NCBI RefSeq assembly: GCF_029360705.1
Contig: NZ_JARKMX010000014.1
Span: 124,001 to 188,000 of the forward strand
DNA length: 64,000 nt
Source: Paraflavitalea pollutisoli
Lineage (GTDB): Bacteria; Bacteroidota; Bacteroidia; Chitinophagales; Chitinophagaceae
Direction of reading: 5' to 3'
The position numbers were made by a program, and so were the translations under genes. This document shows, piece after piece, positions 10,006 through 18,824 of this stretch. How positions within the stretch are numbered: position 1 is the first letter of the stretch; each line of letters starts with the position of its first letter. A model generated the notes under the pieces. That model made no database searches. It was not told the DNA's origin and was given only the letters and a program-made list of their open reading frames with translations.

Positions 10006-11907
10006 TTAAGGATTGACAGCAATGGGTTGCAGCCGGATCGCCTGTCCGCCGGAAGCACGTAGAGGCACTTCCCACACCGTGGCGGCTGTTACCACTTTCT
10101 CCTCCACCCGCACCTGCGTGTTGGTCTTCACTGCCGGGTCGTCACTGTACACCGTGGCTTTGAATGACTGCCCTTTGGGCAAAAAGTCAAAGGACACCTG
10201 CAGCTTCCGCGCCTCCTTACTGGTGATCGTGCCGACAAACCACTCCTCTCCTTTCCTCCGCGCGATACTGACATATTCGCCTGGCCTGCCCTGCAACACC
10301 CTGGTTTCATCCCAGGAGGTGGGAATATGATCCCAGAACGACAGTTCAGGCTCGTGCTGACTCATTGCCGGCTTGTCGTACCAATACAATGTTTGCAACG
10401 GACTGTAATAGACCGCCGCCAGGGCCAGCTGGTGCGCGTGTGTCGTCCTGATGCGCGGATCGTAATAACAGATGGTGTAATCGGCTGCACCTGCAATATA
10501 GCGTGTAAAGGGCAGAATCGTGTTATGGGTTGCATCCGGCATTTCTTCGTTGCCCCGGATACCTTCCGCCGTTACCAGGTTGGGCCAGGTGCGCTGCTCG
10601 CCGGTCGGCCGCCAGTCATCGTGTACATTCACCATGAGTTGATTATGGGCCGCCTTTTTAAACATCTCCTCCAGCCAGGTTGTCCACCGGTGAGAGCCAA
10701 CCTGCACAAACCCAAACTTCACCCCTTTTACACCCCAACGATTATACACGGCAAACAGTGAATCCGACTGGGCGTACAACCCCTGCAGGTTCGCATATAG
10801 CCACACACCAATACCCTTTTCTTGGCCGTAGGCAATAATACCCGGCAGGTCAAAATCGGGGATGGCCACTTTGGTCGCGTCGGAGTCGAAGGTAAAAGAG
10901 GGGCCATACCATTTCCAGTCGAACAAGATGTACTGCAATCCATGCCGGGCGGCAAAGTCGATGTTCTCTTTCGCATCGCGCGTGGTTTGCGTCATCACCC
11001 GCATGATCTTACCGGGTTTGATCCAGCTCATATCGGGTATGCGCGAAGGCTCATTCAGGTTGAGCAAAAGGTCGTTGTTTTCGATCAACTGACCGGGTTG
11101 CTCCGCCACCATGATCACCCGCCAGGGCGTCGCAAAAGGCGAAATGAGGTCGGCTGGCGTATACATACTCGTTACGATGGTATTGGGTTTGGCGCCTGCT
11201 TTGAATTTGGTACGGGCATAATCCACCATACGTGCTTCGGCCAGACAGGCATATAGTCCATTGGACAGTTGCAGCGTCAAGGGCCTTTCACTTTCATCGG
11301 GCCATTGGGCAAGCGGCAACAATTGATAGGCTCCTTGTGCCCACCCTGTATACCAGGCTTTCGTGTTGGCGGGCAATACAAACTCGGTATGCTCCTGCAT
11401 CACGCGGTAATAGGTACCCTTCACATTCTCGGGAAAAAAGTAACGGATCGCAGCCCCTTCATTGTAGACACGTACTTCGATGGTCATCGGGTAGATCGGG
11501 TTGTCATCCTTGACCAGTTCTATCGAAGCCGCATGGTACCGGTCACGGATCACAGACCGCTCTCCATAAGGCGGCGTCCAGTCACTATCGTGTGTACTGG
11601 TACGGATCTGCTTTACCACCAGGTTTTCGCACCAGCGGGCGTGGCTATCCACCTTCAGGGCCATGGCCTGTTCGGACAAATGGTTGTCAAGTTGAATATC
11701 CAATGCCGATTCACCGATCACCAGCTGGTCTTTGAAACGCAGCTGGTAATACAACCTCTTGTTGCTGGGAGCCAATTGTTTCTGGTAGCACTGTAAGGTC
11801 AGCTTTTTATCGGGCGATTGCAGGGTCACTTCCGAACCAGCGACGACCGACTGGGCGCAGACCGGTAATACCGTGCAACAACAGAGTACGAACAACAATG
11901 ATCTCAT
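10006..11907 (-). CDS. Glycoside hydrolase family 97 enzyme
   Basis: The 633-residue product is a periplasmic GH97 enzyme, a family of alpha-glucosidases and alpha-galactosidases. A signal peptide ends near VCAQ (19). The N-terminal beta-super-sandwich is followed by a barrel with ILFDWKWYG, GVKGVKFGFVQVG (about 395-410), NVHDDWRPTGEQRTWPN (about 426) and GIRGNEEMPDATHNT (about 450), then a C-terminal beta domain. The Asp nucleophile of retaining members (KxDF) is Gly here (KFGF). The Glu of the inverting-type NxHE motif is Asp (NVHD). The catalytic subgroup is therefore uncertain. The start ATG overlaps the GH88 stop as ATGA, so the two are translationally coupled. Confidence 0.92.
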   Translation of the reverse strand: MRSLLFVLCCCTVLPVCAQSVVAGSEVTLQSPDKKLTLQCYQKQLAPSNKRLYYQLRFKDQLVIGESALDIQLDNHLSEQAMALKVDSHARWCENLVVKQIRTSTHDSDWTPPYGERSVIRDRYHAASIELVKDDNPIYPMTIEVRVYNEGAAIRYFFPENVKGTYYRVMQEHTEFVLPANTKAWYTGWAQGAYQLLPLAQWPDESERPLTLQLSNGLYACLAEARMVDYARTKFKAGAKPNTIVTSMYTPADLISPFATPWRVIMVAEQPGQLIENNDLLLNLNEPSRIPDMSWIKPGKIMRVMTQTTRDAKENIDFAARHGLQYILFDWKWYGPSFTFDSDATKVAIPDFDLPGIIAYGQEKGIGVWLYANLQGLYAQSDSLFAVYNRWGVKGVKFGFVQVGSHRWTTWLEEMFKKAAHNQLMVNVHDDWRPTGEQRTWPNLVTAEGIRGNEEMPDATHNTILPFTRYIAGAADYTICYYDPRIRTTHAHQLALAAVYYSPLQTLYWYDKPAMSQHEPELSFWDHIPTSWDETRVLQGRPGEYVSIARRKGEEWFVGTITSKEARKLQVSFDFLPKGQSFKATVYSDDPAVKTNTQVRVEEKVVTAATVWEVPLRASGGQAIRLQPIAVNP

Positions 11908-13103
11908 CGTTTACCCTCCTGTAATTGACGCAAGCGCGTCAGGGCTTCAATGTAATAGTAATCGGCATAGTTGATCGAAGCATCGATCTCGCTGCCATTG
12001 GGTTTATGACCGGTAGCATGCAACAGGAAAGCCGGCGACTGGTGACGTGCCTGGTATTGGTTGGAAGACAAGGCGGTGAGTAATGCCTCGGCCTGCTGCC
12101 GGTAGTAAGTTGCTTTCGCAGCATCGGTTGCCATCGTACTTAGTTCCAGCAGCGCCGATGCCGTGATGGCGGCCGCAGAGGCGTCTTTGGGAGCACGAGG
12201 TATATCGGGCGCCTGGAAATCCCAGTAGGGAATGCCATCTTGCGGCAGGCGTTGCAACCACACATCGGCCACCGATTGTGCAAAACGCCGGTAAGTAGTA
12301 TCCTTTGTTTCGCGGTACATCAGCGTATAGCCATAGATGCCCCAGGCCTGTCCCCGCGCCCACATGGTACTGTCGGCATAACCCTGGTGTGTTTGCTGAC
12401 GGATCACTTTTCCCGTGATGGTATCATATACCACCACGTGATAAGAAGTGAAATCCGGCCGGAAATGGTTTTTCATGGTGGTGTTGGCATGTTGCACCGC
12501 CATATCATACAGGCGTTGACCGCCCCCGTTTTTCGCCGCCCAGAACAGTAGCTCCAGGTTCATCATGTTGTCGATGATCGTATTGTGCCCGCCGAGGTGC
12601 TGCACCTCATGCGGCCAGCTGAGGATGGTACCGGCGACGGGGTTGAACAAGGTCGCTAAGGTATCGGCGGCCGCCAGCATGACACTTTTATAAGCCGTAT
12701 CACCCGTTAACCGATAGCCGTTGCCATAACTGCAGTAGAGCTGAAAACCAATATCGTGATCACCCGCCTTGCTGAAAGCGATCGGTCGCAAGGTATTGGT
12801 GAAGGCTTGTGCTTTGGCTTTCCACGCAGTATCCTTCGTGTATTCGTATAAGTACCACAAAGTGCCGGGCCAGAAACCTGAGGTCCAGTCACGATAGTTG
12901 ACATAACGCCAGCGGTCTTTGCCGGTAGCGATCGTACGTGGAATGCTGTCGTAAGACGGGATAGCGGCCGCTGTTTTTGCAGCCTGCGCTACACAGTAGT
13001 CGAGATGACTATTGGCAAGGTTGGTCTTTTGCGCACCACAGGCAGCCACCAGCAAGGTGGTGCCCGCTACCAGTAAGGAACGACCTGAAGAAGCAGTGAT
13101 CAT
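11904..13103 (-). CDS. Glycoside hydrolase family 88 (unsaturated glucuronyl hydrolase) lipoprotein
   Basis: GH88 enzymes hydrolyse the unsaturated uronic acid left at the non-reducing end after polysaccharide lyase action. The start at 13103 gives a lipoprotein signal, SLLVAGTTLLVAAC, so the enzyme is membrane-anchored; an alternative ATG lies at 13127. The alpha6/alpha6-barrel motifs include GDHDIGFQ (about 115) and IDNMMNLELLFWA (about 176), the places of the two catalytic Asp residues in characterised members, and WARGQAWGIYG. It lies 11 bp after the lyase gene and overlaps GH97 by 4 bp. The lyase-GH88 pairing suggests a uronic-acid polysaccharide as substrate. Confidence 0.92.
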   Translation of the reverse strand: MITASSGRSLLVAGTTLLVAACGAQKTNLANSHLDYCVAQAAKTAAAIPSYDSIPRTIATGKDRWRYVNYRDWTSGFWPGTLWYLYEYTKDTAWKAKAQAFTNTLRPIAFSKAGDHDIGFQLYCSYGNGYRLTGDTAYKSVMLAAADTLATLFNPVAGTILSWPHEVQHLGGHNTIIDNMMNLELLFWAAKNGGGQRLYDMAVQHANTTMKNHFRPDFTSYHVVVYDTITGKVIRQQTHQGYADSTMWARGQAWGIYGYTLMYRETKDTTYRRFAQSVADVWLQRLPQDGIPYWDFQAPDIPRAPKDASAAAITASALLELSTMATDAAKATYYRQQAEALLTALSSNQYQARHQSPAFLLHATGHKPNGSEIDASINYADYYYIEALTRLRQLQEGKR

Positions 13104-13114
13104 ATGGAAGTATT

Positions 13115-15943
13115 TCAAGGTAACCATTCAAGGGTAGTATACGACACAGCCGGCAGCGCAAAGCGCAACACAGCTTGTCCATTCAATGTTGCGGTCTGTC
13201 CGGTATAGCGTGCAGTTCCATTGCCCAGGCGCAGGTGCTTATTGCCTTTGAGCACCGCCACCGGAACACTCAGCACAACAGGTTGCGCAGCGGTGAAATG
13301 CCAGTTGCCCTGTTGACGGGCCAATGCAGCGACCGTGTTGATTGTGGCCTCTATCCGGTAGCCACCGCTGCCGATGGACTTACCCTGGCCCAGAAACAAG
13401 TATTGTACAGCCCCTGCCTGCTCGCTGATAATACCCAGCGTACCGGTGCACGACTTATCATTGTAGCGAATGGCCTGCACGCCACTGGCATCGGCGAAGA
13501 TGGTTTGCACATCACCCGCCTTACCGCGTACGACCAGTCCGCTGAAATCAGCCGGCGCCTGCGCGGGATAGAAGGCATCGATGGCAGCTATGGACTTTGG
13601 TTGTTCCGCAGTAGAAGGCTCAAATATCGCGACGAAGGGCCTCCGCCACGCCTCACCGCTTTGACGTGCAACGATCGTAGGCAGCGGCAGTTCGGCGATC
13701 TCGGCAGGCAAGCCCATCCGGCTGATCGCTTTCGACTTCGGGGCTTTCACGGTAAACAAAGTACGGCCAGGCGCTCCCTGCATCCACATATTCATTTGTA
13801 TGGCCGGTCGCCCCGGTAACGCAAGATCCCACACGGCCTGGACATCTGCGCCCGTTGTCACCGAGCGCTTGTCCCAGAAATAATCATAACCGGGCAGGTG
13901 GCCACCGCCGAAAGAAAGCTCCTCGGTAGGTTGCAGGTTCAGTGCACCTCCTTTGGCAGCCTGCAATACAAACTGCTGACCCATATTGTGGTAAAAATAA
14001 TCGTGCATCTTGTCCTTCCCATCGCGGCGGCGCGAACGGAATACATCTACATAATAACCGCTCGTTTCGCTGGTACGCACCACGGCGATCAGGCGCCGCT
14101 GGTCCGACTGTGTTTCCGGCTCTATGAAATACAGATCGCCAAAACTTACGCCGGGGAAATAACCCGCCTTCACACCGGAGGCGGGATAATTAGCCTTCAC
14201 GGAGAATCCATGGTTGCTTTTCATGACGGGGTACATCGAGATACCATCCACGGCCACCGTATTGTGCGCGGGAAACTGTGCATAGTATTCATGGTAATCG
14301 GCCTGCCAGTAACTGGTACCAATACCAGCTTCGGGCGCCAGCACCAGCCCTTTGCCATACAGTTCCATCGCAATACCACCGGCATGCATATGATTGCCTT
14401 TGGAACCTGATAAAGACACCATCAATCCGTGCGTACTATCAAACCCATTGCGCAAGGCGAGGTAACTGACATGGGGCGAACTGAACACGGGCGATACATA
14501 GTCGGTGATCTTTCCGGCTTTTTCCGCAGGTGTATGTTCCCGCGCAGCAGGCAACAAGGCTGCCAATCCTTCCCGTCGCTCACCCGTCGCCCCTCCGCTA
14601 CCCTGCAGCGATTCGAGGAAACCAATATACCGGGTTAAACTATCCGCCAGCCCCCGCTTCCCATGCAATTGAGCATGCGCCAGCAATTGCTTCGCCGGGT
14701 TGGACGAGATCCGGCCATAATACGAATCGCCCCAGGCCGTGAAATAGCCGTGCGGAAACAAATATTCTGCAGCTGCCACAACGGCCTTCTTTATGATCGG
14801 TAGGCCGGCCAGCAGATCGTGCTTATACTGCTGATCGAACCGTGCGACCAGGCCCGTAAAATCACCCAACACATTGAGCGAATACCCCGGGCATTCATTC
14901 CATAAACCGGTTAGCGAGTCATACCCTTGTTGCGCCAACCGGGCGATACTCCATTGCCGTTCTGCATTTTCATTGAGCACAAAATGGATGAAGTATTGAC
15001 GGCCTTGTTGGTCGGGATACTGATCATCATCTTCCAGGATACTGGCGATGCTGAGGATATTACGCGCTTCGATGAGGTCCCAGTTGTTGAACCCTACCCC
15101 GTTGGCGATCTGCACACGCGCCCATTTGCGGAATACGTCGGCATAGAGGGCCATTTTGCCGGGCGCGCGTCGTTGCAGGTAGGCATATAGAAAATCATAG
15201 ATGGCGGTGAGGTGGTTGATCATCGGCGTTTCCTGGATCACTTCAAACGTGATGAGGCCTGCGATGGTTTCATGGTGACCGTGGTTTAGGTCTTTGGGCG
15301 TAGACCGGTAATGCAGCCCTGTCATATAGGTATCGAACAGGTCGAAGGCAAAACGTCCATAGGTTGTATCACCCGTTACCCAATATACCTGGGCGGCCTG
15401 GCTGGCCAATGCCATGATGTTGTTGTTGATCGATTCGATGGTGCGGCCCGTCTTGCCGATCTCAGCCCATTCGAGCGGTTCTCCGGGTTTGGAGCGGTTG
15501 ATGAGCCATACGCCGCGTGGGTCGTCTGAATAAGGCAGCAGGTCTTTCAGGGCAGGCGCGGCATATACCGTCACATTGTCGCGGGCACCTGGAAAGCGTA
15601 CCGTAGGAACCGGGGCCGTTCCGTCGGCGTGGTCATAAACACCCCCTTTTATATATACCGTCGATGCTTTGGTGGTCCAGTACATTTGCAGCCGGGACAC
15701 GATCCAGCTGCTGTCGTTACGGTGACGGCTCACATACGGATCGATCGTCGATTTCATTTTTTCGAAAAGGCTGCGGGCTGCCGGGTCTTCCGATACCGCC
15801 TTTTTGATTACCGGGAGGTCAGTGGTTTGTACAGCCTGCCGGGGATGGCCGGATGGATATTGCGCAGGCACCGGAATGCGTTGGGCGCAAAGGGAAGCAG
15901 CAATGATCAGTAAGGCAGCAAGGATAGACAAGCGGGGCAGCAT
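13115..15943 (-). CDS. Heparinase II/III-family polysaccharide lyase
   Basis: The 942-residue product is a secreted lyase predicted to cleave uronate-containing polysaccharides by beta-elimination. A signal peptide ends near SLCAQ (21). An alpha/alpha toroid domain (about 60-470) contains NHGHHETIAGL (about 221) and NNWDLIEARNILSI (about 288). The heparinase II/III beta-sheet domain follows with GNHMHAGGIAMELYG (about 516), LAPEAGIGTSYW and AHNTVAVDG (about 560), all typical of this fold. It is longer than PL12 or PL17 enzymes and I cannot assign a PL family. It is the first gene of the locus, under a promoter sharing its operator-like box with susC. Confidence 0.88.
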   Translation of the reverse strand: MLPRLSILAALLIIAASLCAQRIPVPAQYPSGHPRQAVQTTDLPVIKKAVSEDPAARSLFEKMKSTIDPYVSRHRNDSSWIVSRLQMYWTTKASTVYIKGGVYDHADGTAPVPTVRFPGARDNVTVYAAPALKDLLPYSDDPRGVWLINRSKPGEPLEWAEIGKTGRTIESINNNIMALASQAAQVYWVTGDTTYGRFAFDLFDTYMTGLHYRSTPKDLNHGHHETIAGLITFEVIQETPMINHLTAIYDFLYAYLQRRAPGKMALYADVFRKWARVQIANGVGFNNWDLIEARNILSIASILEDDDQYPDQQGRQYFIHFVLNENAERQWSIARLAQQGYDSLTGLWNECPGYSLNVLGDFTGLVARFDQQYKHDLLAGLPIIKKAVVAAAEYLFPHGYFTAWGDSYYGRISSNPAKQLLAHAQLHGKRGLADSLTRYIGFLESLQGSGGATGERREGLAALLPAAREHTPAEKAGKITDYVSPVFSSPHVSYLALRNGFDSTHGLMVSLSGSKGNHMHAGGIAMELYGKGLVLAPEAGIGTSYWQADYHEYYAQFPAHNTVAVDGISMYPVMKSNHGFSVKANYPASGVKAGYFPGVSFGDLYFIEPETQSDQRRLIAVVRTSETSGYYVDVFRSRRRDGKDKMHDYFYHNMGQQFVLQAAKGGALNLQPTEELSFGGGHLPGYDYFWDKRSVTTGADVQAVWDLALPGRPAIQMNMWMQGAPGRTLFTVKAPKSKAISRMGLPAEIAELPLPTIVARQSGEAWRRPFVAIFEPSTAEQPKSIAAIDAFYPAQAPADFSGLVVRGKAGDVQTIFADASGVQAIRYNDKSCTGTLGIISEQAGAVQYLFLGQGKSIGSGGYRIEATINTVAALARQQGNWHFTAAQPVVLSVPVAVLKGNKHLRLGNGTARYTGQTATLNGQAVLRFALPAVSYTTLEWLP

Positions 15944-15986
15944 GGCAATGTTTCGTTAATGATACACGGAAGTTACCGTATGTAGA

Positions 15987-15994
15987 CAAATGTA
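15987..15994 (-). promoter_or_regulatory. Putative -7 promoter box of the lyase-led operon
   Basis: The minus strand reads TACATTTG, matching TAnnTTTG. A start site a few bases downstream would give a leader of about 35-40 nt before the lyase ATG at 15943. No good TTTG -33 element is seen, which fits activator dependence. Confidence 0.6.
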
Positions 15995-16029
15995 GCCTGG
16001 CAGGGGGGTAAACCAGCGGGTATTATTTA

Positions 16030-16050
16030 CCAAAAAAGGGGGAGGAATTG
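16030..16050 (-). promoter_or_regulatory. Putative operator upstream of the lyase, shared with the susC promoter
   Basis: The minus strand begins CAATTCCTCCCCC and continues with T6 and GG. It matches the box at 4518-4538 at 20 of 21 positions. TACCCGC follows after 7 bases and the -7 box after 35 bases, the same geometry as before susC. This is the best candidate site for the hybrid regulator encoded at 4570-8700. Confidence 0.6.
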
Positions 16051-16203
16051 ACCAATCTGTCTTCCCGCCTGCCCTAAACAGCTGTTACTGAATAATTTTA
16101 CAAAACGGGCTGCCTTTATATTAAAAACTGCGTTAATAGCTATAAACAGCTTTAACAAAGCTGCACCATCAACGATCAAAAAATGGCGCTACATTCGGGT
16201 TAC

Positions 16204-16890
16204 ATGAAACGCCTGCTCCCCATACTGGCTGTGTTCATCGCCGGCTGCCTGTCTGGCGAACCCGGCAACGAAGCAACCATCGATCCTGCTGCCGGCATTA
16301 TTTATCCAGCCGGGTTTTCGTTAGCCGGTACCCTTCAATGCGACCAGACCCGGTTGTCCGAACAGTTTGACGTAGCAGTAAACTTTGTACGCCTGACCGA
16401 CTCGATCGAGCAGGAAGACTCCTGCCTGGTGCAGTTGCTGATCCGCGACAAAACCAGCCATGCTGTACTGGACAGTCTTACCCTCAGTTCTATTTTTTAT
16501 AATGATGATGTGTTTGCCGGGTGCGACAATGCCCGTTCCTACACGACACGTCACCAGGCCGACCGGGAGATCTACAACGGTTACCAGGGTGATATCATCG
16601 TGGCCGACCTCAACTTCGACCACCTCGACGATATTGCCGTCATCAGCGATGTGGGCTTCACCAGCAATGCGCTTTATCATTATTTCGTGCAGACGACGGG
16701 CCGGAAATTCGTGGCAGACACTTATCTCACCGATTCTGTAGCTTATTTTCCCGAAAAGATCGATCCCCTGCGGCAACAATTGGTGACGCGTGTGCCCGCC
16801 GGCGTTTGCTGCCTCGGCATTCACACCTACCAATTGGGCAATGCCAACCGGCAGTGGCAACAGATCGCCTACGAAACCATCGGTCAGTAA
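16204..16890 (+). CDS. Hypothetical lipoprotein with FG-GAP/EF-hand-like segment
   Basis: I do not recognise a named family. With the ATG at 16204 the 228-residue product starts MKRLLPILAVFIAGCLSGE, a lipoprotein signal with lipobox FIAGC; an upstream ATG at 16183 would spoil it. Around the middle, DIIVADLNFDHLDDIAVISD resembles an FG-GAP/calcium-loop repeat of the kind seen in XAC2610-type surface proteins. Several cysteines (QCDQ, GCDN, VCCLG) may form disulfides. It is convergent with the GH16 gene and the two stop codons abut (TAA at 16888-16890, then TAG on the other strand at 16891-16893). Confidence 0.7.
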   Translation: MKRLLPILAVFIAGCLSGEPGNEATIDPAAGIIYPAGFSLAGTLQCDQTRLSEQFDVAVNFVRLTDSIEQEDSCLVQLLIRDKTSHAVLDSLTLSSIFYNDDVFAGCDNARSYTTRHQADREIYNGYQGDIIVADLNFDHLDDIAVISDVGFTSNALYHYFVQTTGRKFVADTYLTDSVAYFPEKIDPLRQQLVTRVPAGVCCLGIHTYQLGNANRQWQQIAYETIGQ

Positions 16891-17733
16891 CTATTGTTGC
16901 TGGTACACCCGCACATAATCCACTTCAAAGCGATGGGGAAACGTGGCATCATTGGGTGTGCCGCCATTGTCGCCACCCAGGGCGAGGTTGAGCAGCATGT
17001 ATTGAGGTTGCTGGAAGGGCTTGAAGTTACTGCCATCGCGGTTGGTCAGGTCAGCCTGCATCACCTTATTGAGCAGGATATCGTCTACATAGAGCGCCAG
17101 CGAATCGGCATCCCAGTCCATACGCCAGGTATGGAATTTCGTGGCCCAGGAAGCGTCGCCTAATTCCTCCAGTTTCTTCGTCACCGTGTACCACTTTTGT
17201 TTGCCATTTTCGCCGAGGTGCACAAAATTGGCCAGTAGCATGCCGCGATAGTATTCCATCATATCGATCTCGCCATTGGCAGGCCAGCGTTTGTTGACAC
17301 CCAACGCCCACCAGGCAGGCCACATACCCGGACTTACATCGATACGTCCCCGCATTTCGAAGCGGCCGTATTGCCACTGGTGCAGGCCACGTGTGATGAG
17401 GCAGGAGGAGGTATAGTCGATCGTGGCGCGGTTCTTCCGCCAGTCCTGGCTATTCGCTTCGTAGTTCGGGTTCGGCCTTTGCTCCCGCTTTGCTTCAATG
17501 ATCAGCAATCCTTTTTCGCAGCGTGCATTGTCCGGCTGGTACCATTGCAACTCATGGTTGCGTACAAAACCTTTTTCGTAGGTCCATTTGGTACTGTCGG
17601 GCCGGCCGTCTTTATTGAATTCGTCGCTCCACACCAATTTATAACCGGGCAGATTGTTGATCGAAGCGCGACGCGTAGCGCATCCTGAAAACAACAAGGT
17701 ACTGGCAGCTGCAAAAAAAAGAAAGGTTCGCAT
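16891..17733 (-). CDS. Glycoside hydrolase family 16 lipoprotein (beta-glucanase-like)
   Basis: GH16 enzymes cleave beta-1,3/1,4-glucans or galactans with retention. The 280-residue product has a lipoprotein signal with lipobox LFSGC, then a single jelly-roll: KLVWSDEFNKDG, then SCLITRGLHQWQYGRFEMRGR, and the catalytic motif GEIDMMEYY, in which the first Glu is the nucleophile and the last the acid/base. The C-terminus DYVRVYQQQ is typical of laminarinase-like members. It stands alone, not inside the polysaccharide locus. Its upstream region carries an inverted repeat at 17766-17790. Exact glucan specificity cannot be read. Confidence 0.93.
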   Translation of the reverse strand: MRTFLFFAAASTLLFSGCATRRASINNLPGYKLVWSDEFNKDGRPDSTKWTYEKGFVRNHELQWYQPDNARCEKGLLIIEAKREQRPNPNYEANSQDWRKNRATIDYTSSCLITRGLHQWQYGRFEMRGRIDVSPGMWPAWWALGVNKRWPANGEIDMMEYYRGMLLANFVHLGENGKQKWYTVTKKLEELGDASWATKFHTWRMDWDADSLALYVDDILLNKVMQADLTNRDGSNFKPFQQPQYMLLNLALGGDNGGTPNDATFPHRFEVDYVRVYQQQ

Positions 17734-17765
17734 CCTGCAATATAACCGACAAGATCATAAACAGC

Positions 17766-17790
17766 AAATCCTGGGAAGAACGCAGGATTT
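17766..17790. promoter_or_regulatory. Inverted repeat in front of the GH16 gene
   Basis: AAATCCTG and CAGGATTT form a perfect 8-bp inverted repeat with a 9-bp spacer. It lies 33 bp upstream of the GH16 start and 100 bp past the stop of the gene at 17893. No T-run follows on either side, so an operator is at least as likely as a terminator. Confidence 0.3.
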
Positions 17791-17892
17791 ACTATCGACA
17801 GCCTTCAGTCGTGACCGCACTGCTCTATCAGGTTACAGGCCCGTAGCAGCAGAAAGTTCACCTTTTTAACTTATCGTATTTATAAAATCCAT

Positions 17893-18621
17893 TTAGTGCA
17901 GTACCCAGGCTGGGCGTACCATCGGGCGCAAAACTGAATACAGAGTCCACCACCAATTGCCATAAAAGGTCGCCCGCGTTGGATTGTTGGGTAACACGGG
18001 CTCGAATAGGATATAACTAAAATACACATTGTTGGACATGGGTATTAACGTCGTATTGATCAACGTGCTGTAAGGACTGTGTTCGTTGTCGTACGTGTAG
18101 TCGATGTAGACAATAGGCAGGGAGGATGCGGCTCCAGCTCCTTTAGCAGAAAAGTTGTTGTAAAAATTGGCGCGCTTGAAATTGGGCGAATTGCCGGCAT
18201 ATTCATAAGTGGCAAAATTGTAGTATCGGAAATCACCTTCTTTACGGGCCAATCGGCCTTTGTTGTCATAGGAAAACTGAAAGCGGCTTGCCACAGTGAC
18301 GCTATCCTGGTGGTAATCGATATACACCACGCGGCCACCCTGATAGTGGTACTTATAAAATCCTGGATCAACAGAATCTTTGGCCGTCCTGGGCCGTTGC
18401 TGAGCGTCGTTGGTCATCCTGAAATTGGGGCCAAATCCCCATGGCTGTGCAGTGATGTTGGTGAGCAGACGGTTGGCGTCGTACTTGTACTGAAAGCTGG
18501 CACCATTACCATCGAAGTTCAATTGCCAGTACTCTTTGTGACTGTGCCAATCGTCTTTGTGACAGGAAACCAGGAATAGTATCAACAGCAAGGGGGGCAA
18601 AACAATTATTCGTTTCATCAT
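17893..18621 (-). CDS. Hypothetical lipoprotein with YD-like repeats
   Basis: No specific family is recognised. The 242-residue product starts with a lipoprotein signal (LFLVSC). The body repeats a short beta-hairpin pattern such as FQYKYDANRLLTNI, YKYHYQGGRVVYIDY, FQFSYDNKGRLARKEG and YIDYTYDNEHSPY, which resembles YD/RHS-type repeats and DUF4595-like lipoproteins of Bacteroidota. It is a single gene between GH16 and the SRPBCC gene on the same strand, with a terminator separating it from the latter. Confidence 0.75.
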   Translation of the reverse strand: MMKRIIVLPPLLLILFLVSCHKDDWHSHKEYWQLNFDGNGASFQYKYDANRLLTNITAQPWGFGPNFRMTNDAQQRPRTAKDSVDPGFYKYHYQGGRVVYIDYHQDSVTVASRFQFSYDNKGRLARKEGDFRYYNFATYEYAGNSPNFKRANFYNNFSAKGAGAASSLPIVYIDYTYDNEHSPYSTLINTTLIPMSNNVYFSYILFEPVLPNNPTRATFYGNWWWTLYSVLRPMVRPAWVLH

Positions 18622-18755
18622 TAAGGTTTGAATGAGGAGTAAATAATGAATGCCTTGTTTGCACAGGGAAACAGCACTATGAGAGGCTTTCAGGAAAGAT
18701 GGATGTGTGGAGAAAAGTGCTAGCTGCTTGAGTAGTAGAAATTACCAAATAAAAG

Positions 18756-18784
18756 CGACCCGGTAAATTAAAATTCCCGGGTCG
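18756..18784 (-). terminator. Rho-independent terminator after the SRPBCC gene
   Basis: CGACCCGG and CCGGGTCG form an 8-bp stem around an AT-rich 13-nt loop. On the minus strand it is followed by CTTTTATTT. It lies about 40 bp past the stop of the gene at 18825-19322. Confidence 0.6.
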
Positions 18785-18824
18785 ATAAGAGCCACCAGAA
18801 AGGGTGAAAAAACGCTGGGGGAAA

